Shown here: piece after piece, positions 6,474-13,814 of the stretch
Position numbering within the stretch: the stretch's first letter is position 1
Layout of the letters: every line of letters begins with the position of its first letter
NCBI GenBank assembly: GCA_945876015.1
Contig: CAMCNM010000013.1
Location: 1-17,225 of the forward strand
Direction of reading: 5' to 3'
DNA: 17,225 bases
From: Gemmatimonas phototrophica
GTDB taxonomy: Bacteria > Gemmatimonadota > Gemmatimonadetes > Longimicrobiales > Gaopeijiaceae
The notes under the pieces: model-generated
The model's database searches: none
What the model was told of the DNA's origin: nothing
Seen by the model: only the letters and a program-made list of their open reading frames with translations
Translations under genes and position numbers: made by a program

Positions 6474-7459
6474 CGCGTCCGCGCGCCGTCGCGATCCTGC
6501 TGATCCTGGCGGCCGCGGCGGCCGTTCTCCTCGCGGTGCGCTTCGGTTCGGTCTCACTCACGACGCGCGACGTGCTCGACGCGCTCGGGGGAGGGGGCGA
6601 TCCCATCAAGCGCGACATCGTGCTCGGCCTGCGGCTGCCGCGCGCGATCCTCGGCATCCTCGTGGGGGGCGGTCTCGCGCTGGCGGGCGCGACCTTCCAG
6701 GCGCTCCTCCGGAATCCCCTGGCCGAGCCCTACATCCTCGGCATCAGCGGGGGGGCGGCGGCCGCCGCGGTGATCGTGATCGCGTTCGGCCTCGCCGCGG
6801 CCGGGTCCTGGGCTCTTCCCGCCGCCGCCTTCGCCGGGGCTTTGCTCGCGATCCTGCTCGTCTTTCGCGTGGCGGCGGCCGCCGATCGCTCGCTCGACGT
6901 GAGAGTGCTGCTCCTCGCGGGCGTGGTCGTCGGCGCGTTCTTCAGCGCGGTGATCGCGCTCCTTTTCTCGCTCTCCGACGCACCCACGGTCCGGAGCGCG
7001 GTGCTCTGGATGATGGGCAGCCTGGCGGGCGCGGACTGGCGGGCGGTCCTCATCGCGGCGGCCTACACGCTGCCGGCGTCGGTCGTGCTGATCGCGCTGG
7101 CTCGCCCGCTCAACCTGCTCGCGATCGGGGAGGAGACGGCGGGCTACCTCGGGACGGACGTCGAGCGGGTCAAGCGCATCGCGTTCGGTGTCGCCTCGCT
7201 CATCACGGCGGCGGGTGTCGCGGTGGCGGGAGTGATCGGGTTCGTCGGCCTGATCATTCCACACGCCCTGCGCATTGCGGTCGGGTCGGACCACCGGAGC
7301 CTGCTCCCGCTCTCGTTCCTCGCGGGCGCCGCGTTCCTCGTGCTCGCGGACGTGGTCGCCCGCGTGGTGCTCGCTCCGGCCGAGATCCCGATCGGAGTCG
7401 TCACTGCCTTCGCCGGCGTGCCGCTCTTCCTCGTGCTGCTCAGGGCGAGTCTCCGGTGA
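6470..7459 (+). CDS. FecCD-family ABC importer permease
   Basis: 329 aa, an inner-membrane permease of the FecCD/BtuC family that forms the translocation channel as a dimer. It is almost wholly hydrophobic, with about nine or ten helices. The family hallmarks are present: LRLPRAILGILVGGGLALAGATFQ leading into RNPLAEPYILGI (81-92), and GFVGLIIPHALR (257-268), the region next to the ATPase-coupling helices. Length matches the family (about 320-350). It starts with ATGA overlapping the binding-protein stop and ends in GTGA overlapping the ATPase start, so the three importer genes are translationally coupled. A longer frame in another phase over 6361-7455 is a shadow of this gene. Confidence 0.95.
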   Translation: MTRPRAVAILLILAAAAAVLLAVRFGSVSLTTRDVLDALGGGGDPIKRDIVLGLRLPRAILGILVGGGLALAGATFQALLRNPLAEPYILGISGGAAAAAVIVIAFGLAAAGSWALPAAAFAGALLAILLVFRVAAAADRSLDVRVLLLAGVVVGAFFSAVIALLFSLSDAPTVRSAVLWMMGSLAGADWRAVLIAAAYTLPASVVLIALARPLNLLAIGEETAGYLGTDVERVKRIAFGVASLITAAGVAVAGVIGFVGLIIPHALRIAVGSDHRSLLPLSFLAGAAFLVLADVVARVVLAPAEIPIGVVTAFAGVPLFLVLLRASLR

Positions 7460-8232
7460 AGCTTCAGGCGGAGCGTCTCACCGTTCGATATGCGAACGCG
7501 GCGCGTCCCGCGTTGGACAGCGTTTCCCTCACGATCCCGGCCGGACGCTTCACCGCCGTGCTCGGCCCGAACGGTTCGGGAAAATCCACGCTGCTGCGTG
7601 CCCTGATGGGAGCGGTGCGGCCCCAGGAGGGCGGCGCGTCGGTGGACGGGAGGGAGGCGCGGAGATGGGACCGCCGGGAGCTGGCGCGCGCGGTGGGCGT
7701 GGTACCGCAGAGCGAAGTAGTCGCGTTTCCGATCACGGTGCGCGAGATGGTCGCGATGGGACGCTACCCGCATCTCGGGCCGCTTCGTGCGGAGGGCGCC
7801 CGCGATCGCGCGGCGGTGGACCTGGCCATCCAGCGCTGCGACATCGGCGACCTGCGCGACCGGCACGTCACCGCGCTTTCGGGCGGCGAGCTGCAGCGGG
7901 TTCGGATTGCGCGCGCCCTGGCACAAGAGCCCCGGGCGCTCGCGCTCGACGAGCCGACCGCCGGCCTGGACCTCCGTCACGAGATGTCGATCCTCGGCTT
8001 GTTGCGCGACTGGGCGGATGACGGGATGACCGTCCTCCTGATCACCCACCAGCTCAACCTCGCGGCGCGTTTCGCGGATCTCATGGTGCTGCTGGATCGT
8101 GGAACGGTGGCCGCCGAGGGAACGCCCGCCGAGGTGCTGCGCGAGGACGTGATGGAGCGCGTCTACGACTGGCCGGTGCGCGTGGATGAGGATCCCGTCA
8201 CGGGATCGCTCCGGGTGGTGCCGCTGCGGTGA
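7456..8232 (+). CDS. ABC importer ATP-binding protein (FecE/BtuD type)
   Basis: 258 aa, the cytoplasmic ATPase of the importer. All nucleotide-binding motifs are intact: Walker A GPNGSGKST (37-45), Q-loop Gln85, signature LSGGEL (141-146), Walker B ALALDEP (161-167), D-loop GLD (170-172) and H-loop His198 in LLITHQ. The GTG start at 7456 overlaps the permease stop as GTGA. The open frame continues upstream but that part lies inside the permease gene and does not look like an ABC protein. The region YPHLGPL (104-110) is typical of the iron-siderophore, heme and cobalamin class. The last 25 residues (DWPVRVDEDPVTGSLRVVPLR) match the usual C-terminal extension of this class. It converges with rsgA, 12 bases apart. 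Confidence 0.95.
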   Translation: MKLQAERLTVRYANAARPALDSVSLTIPAGRFTAVLGPNGSGKSTLLRALMGAVRPQEGGASVDGREARRWDRRELARAVGVVPQSEVVAFPITVREMVAMGRYPHLGPLRAEGARDRAAVDLAIQRCDIGDLRDRHVTALSGGELQRVRIARALAQEPRALALDEPTAGLDLRHEMSILGLLRDWADDGMTVLLITHQLNLAARFADLMVLLDRGTVAAEGTPAEVLREDVMERVYDWPVRVDEDPVTGSLRVVPLR

Positions 8233-8237
8233 TTGCC

Positions 8238-8258
8238 CTCGGGATTACCGCTCCCGAG
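8238..8258. terminator. Hairpin at the convergent ABC-ATPase/rsgA junction
   Basis: CTCGGGA (8238-8244) and TCCCGAG (8252-8258) form a perfect 7-bp stem with a 7-base loop that holds the rsgA stop codon. It lies just past the ABC gene stop. No T-tract follows on either strand, so termination by it is a guess from position. Confidence 0.4.
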
Positions 8259-9174
8259 CTTCGACCGCTTCCGCCCGCAGGACCGCGTAGCTCTCGTACC
8301 GCTCCGTGGGGATACGCCCATCCGCCACTGCCTCGCGCACCGCGCACCCTGGCTCCTTCAGGTGCGCGCAGCCGCGGAAGCGGCATTCATCCTTGAGGCC
8401 ACGCATCTCGGGAAAGCAGTCGTCCAGCTCCGCGGGGTCCATCCCCCACAGGCCGACGTCGCCGAATCCCGGCGTGTCGGCGACGGAGCCCCCGCACGAG
8501 AGCGAAAGCACACGCGACGAGACCGTCGTGTGCCGCCCGGTCCGGCTCTTCGCGGACAGCTCACCGGTGCGGAGCTTGAGGCCCGGCTCGATCCTGTTCA
8601 GCAGCGTGGACTTCCCGGCTCCGCTCGGACCCATGAACGCCGAGATCCCGCTGCACACGAGCCGGCGCAGCTCGTCCGTTCCGATGTCCGACTTCGCGCT
8701 CACGCCGAGCACGATGTAGCCGGCGGCGGCGTAGCGGCGCGAGAGCACTTTCACCGCCGCCTCCGCACCGGGCAGGTCCACCTTGTTGAAGAGGAGCACC
8801 GGCGGAATACCGTTCGCTTCGGCCACGACAAGTAGCCGGTCGATCAGCTGAGGGTGTGGGTGCGGCTCCATGGCGATCACGACGAAGACCCGGTCGAGGT
8901 TGGCCGCGAGAACCTTGGCCTTTCGCCCGGCTACGCCGCGGCGGACCATGGTCGTGCGCCGGGGAAGAAGCGCTTCGACCGTCGTCGCACCGTCCGCTTC
9001 GGCGACCTCGACGCGGTCGCCGATCACGATCTTGTCGCCGTTTCGGCAGTCCTGCTTGAGGCGGCCGCGCAGGCTGCCATCGAGCTGCCGGCCGTCGTCC
9101 AGAGCCAGGGTGTAGATCCCGGCCTCCACTCCGATCACGGTAGCGATCAAATCGTCATCCCGAAAAAGACCCAC
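8245..9174 (-). CDS. rsgA: Ribosome small subunit-dependent GTPase A
   Basis: 309 aa from the GTG at 9174. A circularly permuted GTPase that acts late in 30S ribosomal subunit assembly. Domains in order: N-terminal OB-fold (about 10-70), then GTPase motifs in permuted order, G4 NKVD (130-133), G5 SAK (159-161), G1 GPSGAGKST (182-190), switch Thr in GRHTT (213-217) and G3 DTPG (233-236). The C-terminal zinc knuckle has Cys264, Cys269, His271 and Cys277. All are as expected for RsgA. The start is uncertain. The GTG at 9174 lies at the base of a strong hairpin, whereas a TTG at 9150 has GGGA seven bases upstream and gives MIATVIGVEAG, closer to a usual RsgA N-terminus (301 aa). It lies downstream of the sigma gene on the same strand. 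Confidence 0.95.
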   Translation of the reverse strand: MGLFRDDDLIATVIGVEAGIYTLALDDGRQLDGSLRGRLKQDCRNGDKIVIGDRVEVAEADGATTVEALLPRRTTMVRRGVAGRKAKVLAANLDRVFVVIAMEPHPHPQLIDRLLVVAEANGIPPVLLFNKVDLPGAEAAVKVLSRRYAAAGYIVLGVSAKSDIGTDELRRLVCSGISAFMGPSGAGKSTLLNRIEPGLKLRTGELSAKSRTGRHTTVSSRVLSLSCGGSVADTPGFGDVGLWGMDPAELDDCFPEMRGLKDECRFRGCAHLKEPGCAVREAVADGRIPTERYESYAVLRAEAVEARER

Positions 9175-9207
9175 CCCCCCGAGCCTCGCGAGGAGGCGCC
9201 GGGGGGG
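9162..9207 (-). terminator. G/C hairpin plus T5 between the sigma gene and rsgA
   Basis: On the plus strand CCCCCCCG (9174-9181) pairs with CGGGGGGG (9200-9207), and inside it GCCTC (9183-9187) pairs with GAGGC (9193-9197) around a 5-base loop. Read on the minus strand, the stem is followed after six bases by TTTTT (9162-9166). This resembles an intrinsic terminator or attenuator between the sigma gene and rsgA. If so, rsgA would start at the TTG at 9150 rather than at the GTG inside the stem. Confidence 0.4.
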
Positions 9208-9258
9208 CGGAGGCCGATGGCGATCGGGCCACCGAGGTGGCCTTTAGTCACTTCGACG

Positions 9259-10197
9259 TCACGCGGCGAAGGACTCCAGCGCGGCGCCCTTCACACCCTC
9301 GCGCAGCCGGCGCAGCGCGCGGTCGCGCAGCTGGCGGATCCGCTCGCGCGTCACGCCGAGCAGATTGCCGATCTCCTCGAGGGTGTGCTCACGCTCACCC
9401 TCCAGGCCGAAGTAGAGGCGCAGCACCTTCGCGTCGCGCGCGTCGAGCGTTTGGAGCGCCGCACTCACGGACTCGGTGAGCAGACGGTTCTCGACCTCGA
9501 GCTCCGGCTCCGCGGCCTCTTCCGTGATGAACCGCTCGACCAGCTGCGAATCCTCACCATCACCGATTGGCGCATCAAGACGAATCTCGGCCGCGTTCAG
9601 CGTCTGAAGCGACTCGATCAGCTCGGGAGTCAGGTCGGTCGCTTTGCTCAGTTCCTCGGGAGTCGGGTCGCGGCCGAGCTCCTGCTTGAGCCGCTCCTTC
9701 TCACGAAAGATGCGGGCGAGGTCGCTAGCCCGGTTGAGGGGCACGCGTACCGCGCGTCCGTGGTTTGCGAGCGAAGCCAGGATCGCCTGACGGATCCACC
9801 ACACGGCGTAGGAGATGAACTTCACGCCCTGCTCCGGATCGAACTTCCGGGCGGCCGTCACCAGACCGACGTTCCCTTCCTGGATCAGGTCCGTCAGGGA
9901 GACGCCGCGATTCTGGTACTTTTTGGCCACGCTGATCACGAAACGCAGGTTGGCCTTGGCCAACTCCTGGACCGCCTCCTCGTCACCCTTCTGGGCGCGG
10001 GCGCCCAGGATCTTTTCCATATCGGGGGTGATGAGCTCGTGGCGGCTCACGTCCCGGAGGTATTGGTCGAGAGCGGTCTGGTCCTCGAGGCTTCCGTCGA
10101 ATCCGCTAAGCAGGCTCCGTCCGCCCGAACTCTTCCGCTTACGTCCGCGGGGGGCCTTGGCGGCGGCAGCTGCGGCGACCTTGGTGGCAGTGGCCAT
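9259..10197 (-). CDS. RNA polymerase sigma factor, RpoD/SigA family
   Basis: 312 aa, a sigma70 group 1 or 2 factor that directs RNA polymerase to -35/-10 promoters. After a basic, Ala/Lys-rich head (1-30) come region 1.2 (about 40-75), region 2 with ANLRFVISVAKKYQNRG and FDPEQGVKFISYAVWWIRQAI (119-139), region 3 (about 145-225) and region 4 with the helix-turn-helix TLEEIGNLLGVTRERIRQL (272-290). There is no acidic region 1.1 and no non-conserved insert, so it is shorter than E. coli RpoD. It could be the primary sigma of this organism or an alternative RpoS-like one. The full match of region 2.4 favours RpoD-type promoter recognition. The ATG at 10197 has AGGAG nine bases upstream. An in-frame upstream extension to 10377 lacks coding character. 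Confidence 0.9.
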   Translation of the reverse strand: MATATKVAAAAAAKAPRGRKRKSSGGRSLLSGFDGSLEDQTALDQYLRDVSRHELITPDMEKILGARAQKGDEEAVQELAKANLRFVISVAKKYQNRGVSLTDLIQEGNVGLVTAARKFDPEQGVKFISYAVWWIRQAILASLANHGRAVRVPLNRASDLARIFREKERLKQELGRDPTPEELSKATDLTPELIESLQTLNAAEIRLDAPIGDGEDSQLVERFITEEAAEPELEVENRLLTESVSAALQTLDARDAKVLRLYFGLEGEREHTLEEIGNLLGVTRERIRQLRDRALRRLREGVKGAALESFAA

Positions 10198-10282
10198 GGC
10201 ATCTATCTCCTGGAGATCCGGTTGCGGGCCCCGGCGGGCCGGTCCGGAAGCGTCTCGGGGTTGGAAAAGTCCAGAGCCATAA

Positions 10283-10311
10283 ATGATTGGCTTTGGACCT
10301 ACGGGAGTCAA
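10283..10311 (-). promoter_or_regulatory. Promoter of the sigma factor gene
   Basis: On the minus strand TTGACT (10306-10311) and AATCAT (10283-10288) are separated by exactly 17 bases, matching five and four of six consensus positions. The surrounding AT-rich patch stands out in this GC-rich window. The leader to the ATG at 10197 would be about 80 bases. Confidence 0.55.
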
Positions 10312-10552
10312 CCCCTCGGCGGTATTCAACCCCGGCCCAGCGGTCAAGGTTCCTGCCCCGGAAGGGCAGGTGGGCAATCCGGAAGGGATCGGTTTTCAAT
10401 CCGGGGGGGCCGCCAAACTGATCGGATCCGGCAGGTCCCAACCCCCTGGCCCGACCACGTTCCCACGTGCCGCCGCCCGCGGTGTTCCCTCGTTGCCGAC
10501 CGGGACGGGTGCCGCCACAGTACGTCGTCCGCCCACCTCCGACCCCAACCCG
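10312..10552. promoter_or_regulatory. Divergent non-coding region between sigma gene and phosphatase gene, with hairpin and direct repeats
   Basis: No gene is supported between the sigma start (10197) and the phosphatase ATG (10553). Besides the sigma promoter, it holds a perfect hairpin, CCTGCCC (10352-10358) with GGGCAGG (10364-10370), and two direct copies of CAATCCGG (10375-10382 and 10397-10404) spaced 22 bases, about two helical turns, which could be an operator. Related CAACCCC tracts lie at 10309 and 10328. I see no convincing promoter for the phosphatase gene. Confidence 0.4.
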
Positions 10553-11307
10553 ATGTCCGTACGCATCCGCACCGCCGCCCTTACGGATCGTGGCCGCCGC
10601 CGGCCTCGGAACGAGGATGCATTCCTGATCGCCCCCGACCTCGGCATGGCCGTCGTGGCGGACGGCATGGGAGGACACGCTGCGGGGGACGTCGCGAGCG
10701 CGCTCGCGGTGGAGGAGATCCACCGGCGACTGACCGACCAAGAATCGCACGCGCGGGCGGGCGCATGGCGGAAGCGGTCGTCGGCGCGGACCGACGGATC
10801 CGGTCGGAAGCGGCGGGGTCGAGCGAGCGCGAAGGCTTGGGGACCACGCTGACCGCGCTCCTTCTCGAACCCGCCGACGCGCGGCTCGTCATCGTGCACG
10901 TGGGAGACAGCCGCGCCTATCTGATCGGCCGCGGCGGCGGCCTGCGTCAGCTCACCCGGGACCACACCTGGGTGCAGGAGCAGGTGGACGCGGGAGCGCT
11001 CCCCGCGGGCGAAGCGCGCGGGCATCCGCGTGCGAACATCCTCACACACGCGCTCGGGGTGAGTGACAGGGTCACTCCCGACGTGCTGGAGCGCGACGCG
11101 CGTCCGGGCGACGTCTATCTGCTCTACACGGATGGTCTCACCAACATGCTGACCGACGTCGTGATCGAGCGGATCGTGCGCGAGAGCGCGGCGCTCGGTC
11201 TCGCCGCGACCGCGCGGGCGCTGGTGGATGCGGCCAACGAAGCCGGCGGGATCGACAACATCACCGCGGTGCTCGTCGAAGTGGAGCAGATTACGCGGGC
11301 TGGGTGA
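10553..11307 (+). pseudogene. PP2C-type serine/threonine phosphatase, split by a frameshift
   Basis: Together the two frames encode about 250 residues of a PPM/PP2C phosphatase, the usual length for bacterial stand-alone forms that reverse Ser/Thr kinase phosphorylation. The first frame, from the ATG at 10553, gives MSVRIRTAALTDRG, then RNEDAF and VADGMGGHAAGD with the metal-binding aspartates. It drifts into nonsense after about 10740 and stops at 10852. The second frame, open through 11307, supplies GTTLTALLLE, HVGDSRAYLI, LTRDHTW, YTDGLTN and GGIDNITAVLV. All conserved motifs are therefore present but in two frames, with the change between about 10735 and 10770 in a G/C-rich repeat. One missing base would explain it. 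An ATG at 10765 could in principle start the second half alone. No shift-prone heptamer is evident. It overlaps the convergent HD-domain gene by 17 bases. Confidence 0.8.
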
Positions 11308-12577
11308 TCTTCTCGAGCACGCGCTCGGTGGCCAGCTCGCGCCGCTCGAACGTGAACACGCGGAGCACGCGCGCGGCCTGATAGAGATCCTCCGCCACAC
11401 GCGGCAGGTCGAGCAGGCCTGGAAGTCCGGCGGGCCCGAGCCTCTCCACGCCTCCGTCCCTGCGCTCGATCAACAGATCCAACTGGAACATCGCGCGCTT
11501 CTGCGGGAAGTCGATCACCACCTCGCCGGACTGGAGACCGAGCTCCAGCGCGAGCTCGTCCTCGACCGCGCGCTTCCATGGCGAGTCGCCGACCGCCCAG
11601 TCCTCGACGCGCCTTCCCTGCAGGTCGGCCGCCGTGAGCTCGACCGCGCGCTTGGGCAGCCTGCGGTGGCGCAGCGCGGGAATCCAGCGCGTCATGAGCC
11701 GCTCGGCCACCTCGCTGTCGTCCTCGCTGGCGCGCCGCTCGATCTCGAAGAGGAGCTGCTCATCGGTGGGCCCGATCAGCTCCTCGGGATCGAGCAGGCC
11801 CGCGACCACCGACTCCTCGACGATCCGCTTGTAGAGCGCGGTCGCCCCGCGCACCGCGTGGTGCCAGTAAACGTTCCTGAACATCTGGTACTTGGCGAAC
11901 AGCAACGACTCGAGCGCCGCGACCGCCTTCTCGTGCACGCCGATCTCCCACTGCCCGGTCTCGGGTGACGGGAGCAGCGTGAGACCCGCGAGTAGCCGAT
12001 CGACGTCCACCTCGCCGTAGGGAACGCCGCAGAAGTAAGCGTCCCTCTTGAGGTACTCCATCTTGTCGAGGTCGAGCGATCCGTGGACCAGACCGCGCAG
12101 AGGAATCGAGCCTTCGCCTTTGATGAGCGAATGGATCTTGTCCTCAGCGCCGAGGCCGAGCGGCGCGAGCGCCTCGCGCAGATCGGGAGAGTGGAAGAAG
12201 CGGCGGGCCACCGCTTCGTGACTGGCGGGCACGTGCTCGGGCTCGAGCTCCTCGAGGGCGTGCGAGAACGCGTAGTGACCGATGTCGTGCAGCAGTGCCG
12301 CGTAGGGGACCAGCTCCTCCCCCTCCCATACCTCGGGTGGAGTCGAAGCGCGCTCGCGTAGGAGGCGGAGCGCGGTCGTCGTGAGGTGGTAGACGCCGAG
12401 CGCGTGATCGAAGCGCGTGTGCGTCGCGCCCGGATAGACCAGATGGGCGAGGCCGAGCTGCCGGATGTAGCGGAGGCGCTGGAATGCCGGCGTATCGACG
12501 ATCCGGGCCGCGGTCGGATCGAGCCGAATGGTATTCCAGAGCGGATCCCGGACGGTCCGGGGGCCCGATTCGCTCAC
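11291..12577 (-). CDS. HD-domain phosphohydrolase (dGTPase-like, COG1078 type)
   Basis: 428 aa from the GTG at 12577. It is a metal-dependent HD-superfamily phosphohydrolase of the type related to dNTP triphosphohydrolases. The metal ligands are visible: His58 in TRFDH, His97-Asp98 in LLHDIGH, and Asp169 or Asp171 in LDLDKMEYL. The N-terminal start of the domain, VRDPLWNTIRLDP and FQRLRYIRQLGL, is typical and argues for the GTG at 12577 over longer options. A promoter-like pair lies 40-70 bases upstream. The C-terminal half (about 190-428) is the extended helical region usual for this class. The substrate is not known. Members include dGTPases and uncharacterised enzymes. The stop overlaps the convergent phosphatase gene by 17 bases, and the gene is divergent from the UvrC-like gene. 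Confidence 0.9.
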   Translation of the reverse strand: MSESGPRTVRDPLWNTIRLDPTAARIVDTPAFQRLRYIRQLGLAHLVYPGATHTRFDHALGVYHLTTTALRLLRERASTPPEVWEGEELVPYAALLHDIGHYAFSHALEELEPEHVPASHEAVARRFFHSPDLREALAPLGLGAEDKIHSLIKGEGSIPLRGLVHGSLDLDKMEYLKRDAYFCGVPYGEVDVDRLLAGLTLLPSPETGQWEIGVHEKAVAALESLLFAKYQMFRNVYWHHAVRGATALYKRIVEESVVAGLLDPEELIGPTDEQLLFEIERRASEDDSEVAERLMTRWIPALRHRRLPKRAVELTAADLQGRRVEDWAVGDSPWKRAVEDELALELGLQSGEVVIDFPQKRAMFQLDLLIERRDGGVERLGPAGLPGLLDLPRVAEDLYQAARVLRVFTFERRELATERVLEKITQPA

Positions 12578-12619
12578 GCGAGGCCGGCGGAGGCGTGGGT
12601 TTGGCGGCTCATCGTACCG

Positions 12620-12649
12620 AGCATACCCGGCTTTCCCGGGCGGCGCCAA
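12620..12649 (-). promoter_or_regulatory. Promoter of the HD-domain gene
   Basis: On the minus strand TTGGCG (12644-12649) and TATGCT (12620-12625) are 18 bases apart. The predicted start near 12613 gives a leader of about 36 bases to the GTG at 12577. The spacer contains CCCGGG-AAAG-CCGGG, a partial dyad. Confidence 0.4.
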
Positions 12650-12746
12650 TGCGGAGAACGGTCCTTCGTGGTCATCGACTCCCTTGCCTGAAACTGCCTT
12701 CCGGCGACACCTTCGCCTACCCGAACAAAAACCGCACCGCCACCAA

Positions 12747-13811
12747 ATGTTCATCCTCCCGGCCCTTCGCGAGCACATCCGGCTGCAGGCCGAGGATCGT
12801 CCGGGCGTCTACCGGATGATCGACGGCGACGGCGACGTCCTCTACGTGGGGAAGTCCGTACGGGTGAGGAGCCGCGTGCTCTCCCACTTCAACGCCGAGC
12901 GTGGGGAGAAGGCCGCGTCGATCCTGCGCGACGCGCGGGCGGTCGAATGGGAGTACGTGCCGAACGAGTTCGCTGCGCTGCTCCGCGAGATGAGGCTGAT
13001 CCAGCGCCACCGGCCGCGCTTCAACGTGCAGCACAAGCGGCGCCCGACGTATTGCTTCGTGAAGGTCACGCGCGAGCCCGCGCCCCGCATCCTCGCGGTG
13101 AGCCGGGTGAGCGAGGACGACGCGGCCTACTTCGGTCCGTTCCCGCACGTGCGGCAGATCGCGGATTTGGTTCTCGAGCTGGTCCGCGTGTTGGGGATCC
13201 GCGACTGCCCGGCGAGCACGCCCGTGTTCTTCGCCGACCAGCTCGAGATGTGCGGCGCGGGTCGCGTTCCCCGCTGCATGCGCGGAGAGGTCGGTACGTG
13301 TCTCGCGCCGTGCGCCGGACGGCCCGACGCGGGCACCTACGCGGACCGCGTGCTCGACGCGCGGCGGTATCTGGAGGGGCGGGGCGGCGGGCCGATCGAT
13401 CGGTTGGGCGGGCGCATGACCGAGGCGGCCCTTCGCCACGACTTCGAGTACGCGGCGCTCCTGCGCGACCGCGCCGAGCGCCTGCGCGAGTTCCAGGGCC
13501 AGCTCGCGGCGTGGAGAGGAGAGATCGATGGCCTCGACTTCCTCTACCGCGTGCCGGGCTTCCGCGGCGAGGACCGCCTCTACCTGATCCGGAAGGGCAG
13601 AGTTAGCGCGGAGCTCGACTACCCGAAGACGTCCGCGGCGCGAGCGGGAGCGAACGAGCTGGTCGAAGACGTGTTTCGGCGCCGGGAGGCGACGCCGCGT
13701 GCGCTCGAGCGCGACGAGGCGGCCGAGATCCTGTTCGTGGCGGGATGGTTCCGCGGCCGGCCGCGCGAGATGAAGCGGACGCGGTCCCCGCGCGAGTGGC
13801 TCAGCGCGTGA
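12747..13811 (+). CDS. UvrC-like GIY-YIG endonuclease lacking the C-terminal half (Cho-like)
   Basis: 354 aa from the ATG at 12747, much shorter than UvrC (about 600). The N-terminal GIY-YIG nuclease domain shows GVY (20-22) and YVG (33-35), Arg41 after VGKSV, and acidic residues in NEFAALLREMRLIQRHRPRF (73-92). This domain makes the 3' incision next to DNA damage in UvrC. A cysteine cluster follows (Cys154, Cys169, Cys177, Cys185, Cys189) with the CMRGEVGTCLAPC pattern found in UvrC. Then comes a UVR-type helical segment (about 221-250), which in UvrC contacts UvrB. The RNase H-like nuclease and helix-hairpin-helix domains of UvrC are absent. E. coli Cho has a similar partial layout. A remaining stretch of about 100 residues ends the protein. 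Whether a full uvrC exists elsewhere cannot be seen. No clear Shine-Dalgarno precedes the ATG. Stops with the convergent gene are back to back. Confidence 0.88.
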   Translation: MFILPALREHIRLQAEDRPGVYRMIDGDGDVLYVGKSVRVRSRVLSHFNAERGEKAASILRDARAVEWEYVPNEFAALLREMRLIQRHRPRFNVQHKRRPTYCFVKVTREPAPRILAVSRVSEDDAAYFGPFPHVRQIADLVLELVRVLGIRDCPASTPVFFADQLEMCGAGRVPRCMRGEVGTCLAPCAGRPDAGTYADRVLDARRYLEGRGGGPIDRLGGRMTEAALRHDFEYAALLRDRAERLREFQGQLAAWRGEIDGLDFLYRVPGFRGEDRLYLIRKGRVSAELDYPKTSAARAGANELVEDVFRRREATPRALERDEAAEILFVAGWFRGRPREMKRTRSPREWLSA

Positions 13812-13814
13812 TCA
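13809..13814. other. Palindromic back-to-back stop codons of two convergent genes
   Basis: The six bases TGATCA provide TGA on the plus strand for the UvrC-like gene and TGA on the minus strand for the aminotransferase gene with no base between them. There is no space for a terminator, so any transcription stop must lie inside the opposite gene. Confidence 0.9.

Noticed and set aside
6361..7455. Open frame upstream of, and in phase with, the ABC ATPase
   Set aside because: It is read in another phase of the permease gene and is Arg/Gly-rich nonsense. The real ATPase start is the GTG at 7456.
10198..10377. N-terminal extension of the sigma gene
   Set aside because: It covers the likely promoter and the Shine-Dalgarno and adds a composition unlike region 1.1 of sigma factors.
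8854..10552. Very long plus-strand frame leading into the second half of the PP2C gene
   Set aside because: It is antisense to rsgA and the sigma gene and shows no domain. Only the part after about 10740 reads as phosphatase.
10735..10770. Programmed -1 frameshift site in the PP2C gene
   Set aside because: No X-XXY-YYZ heptamer or clear downstream pseudoknot is visible. An indel in a GC repeat is the simpler reading.
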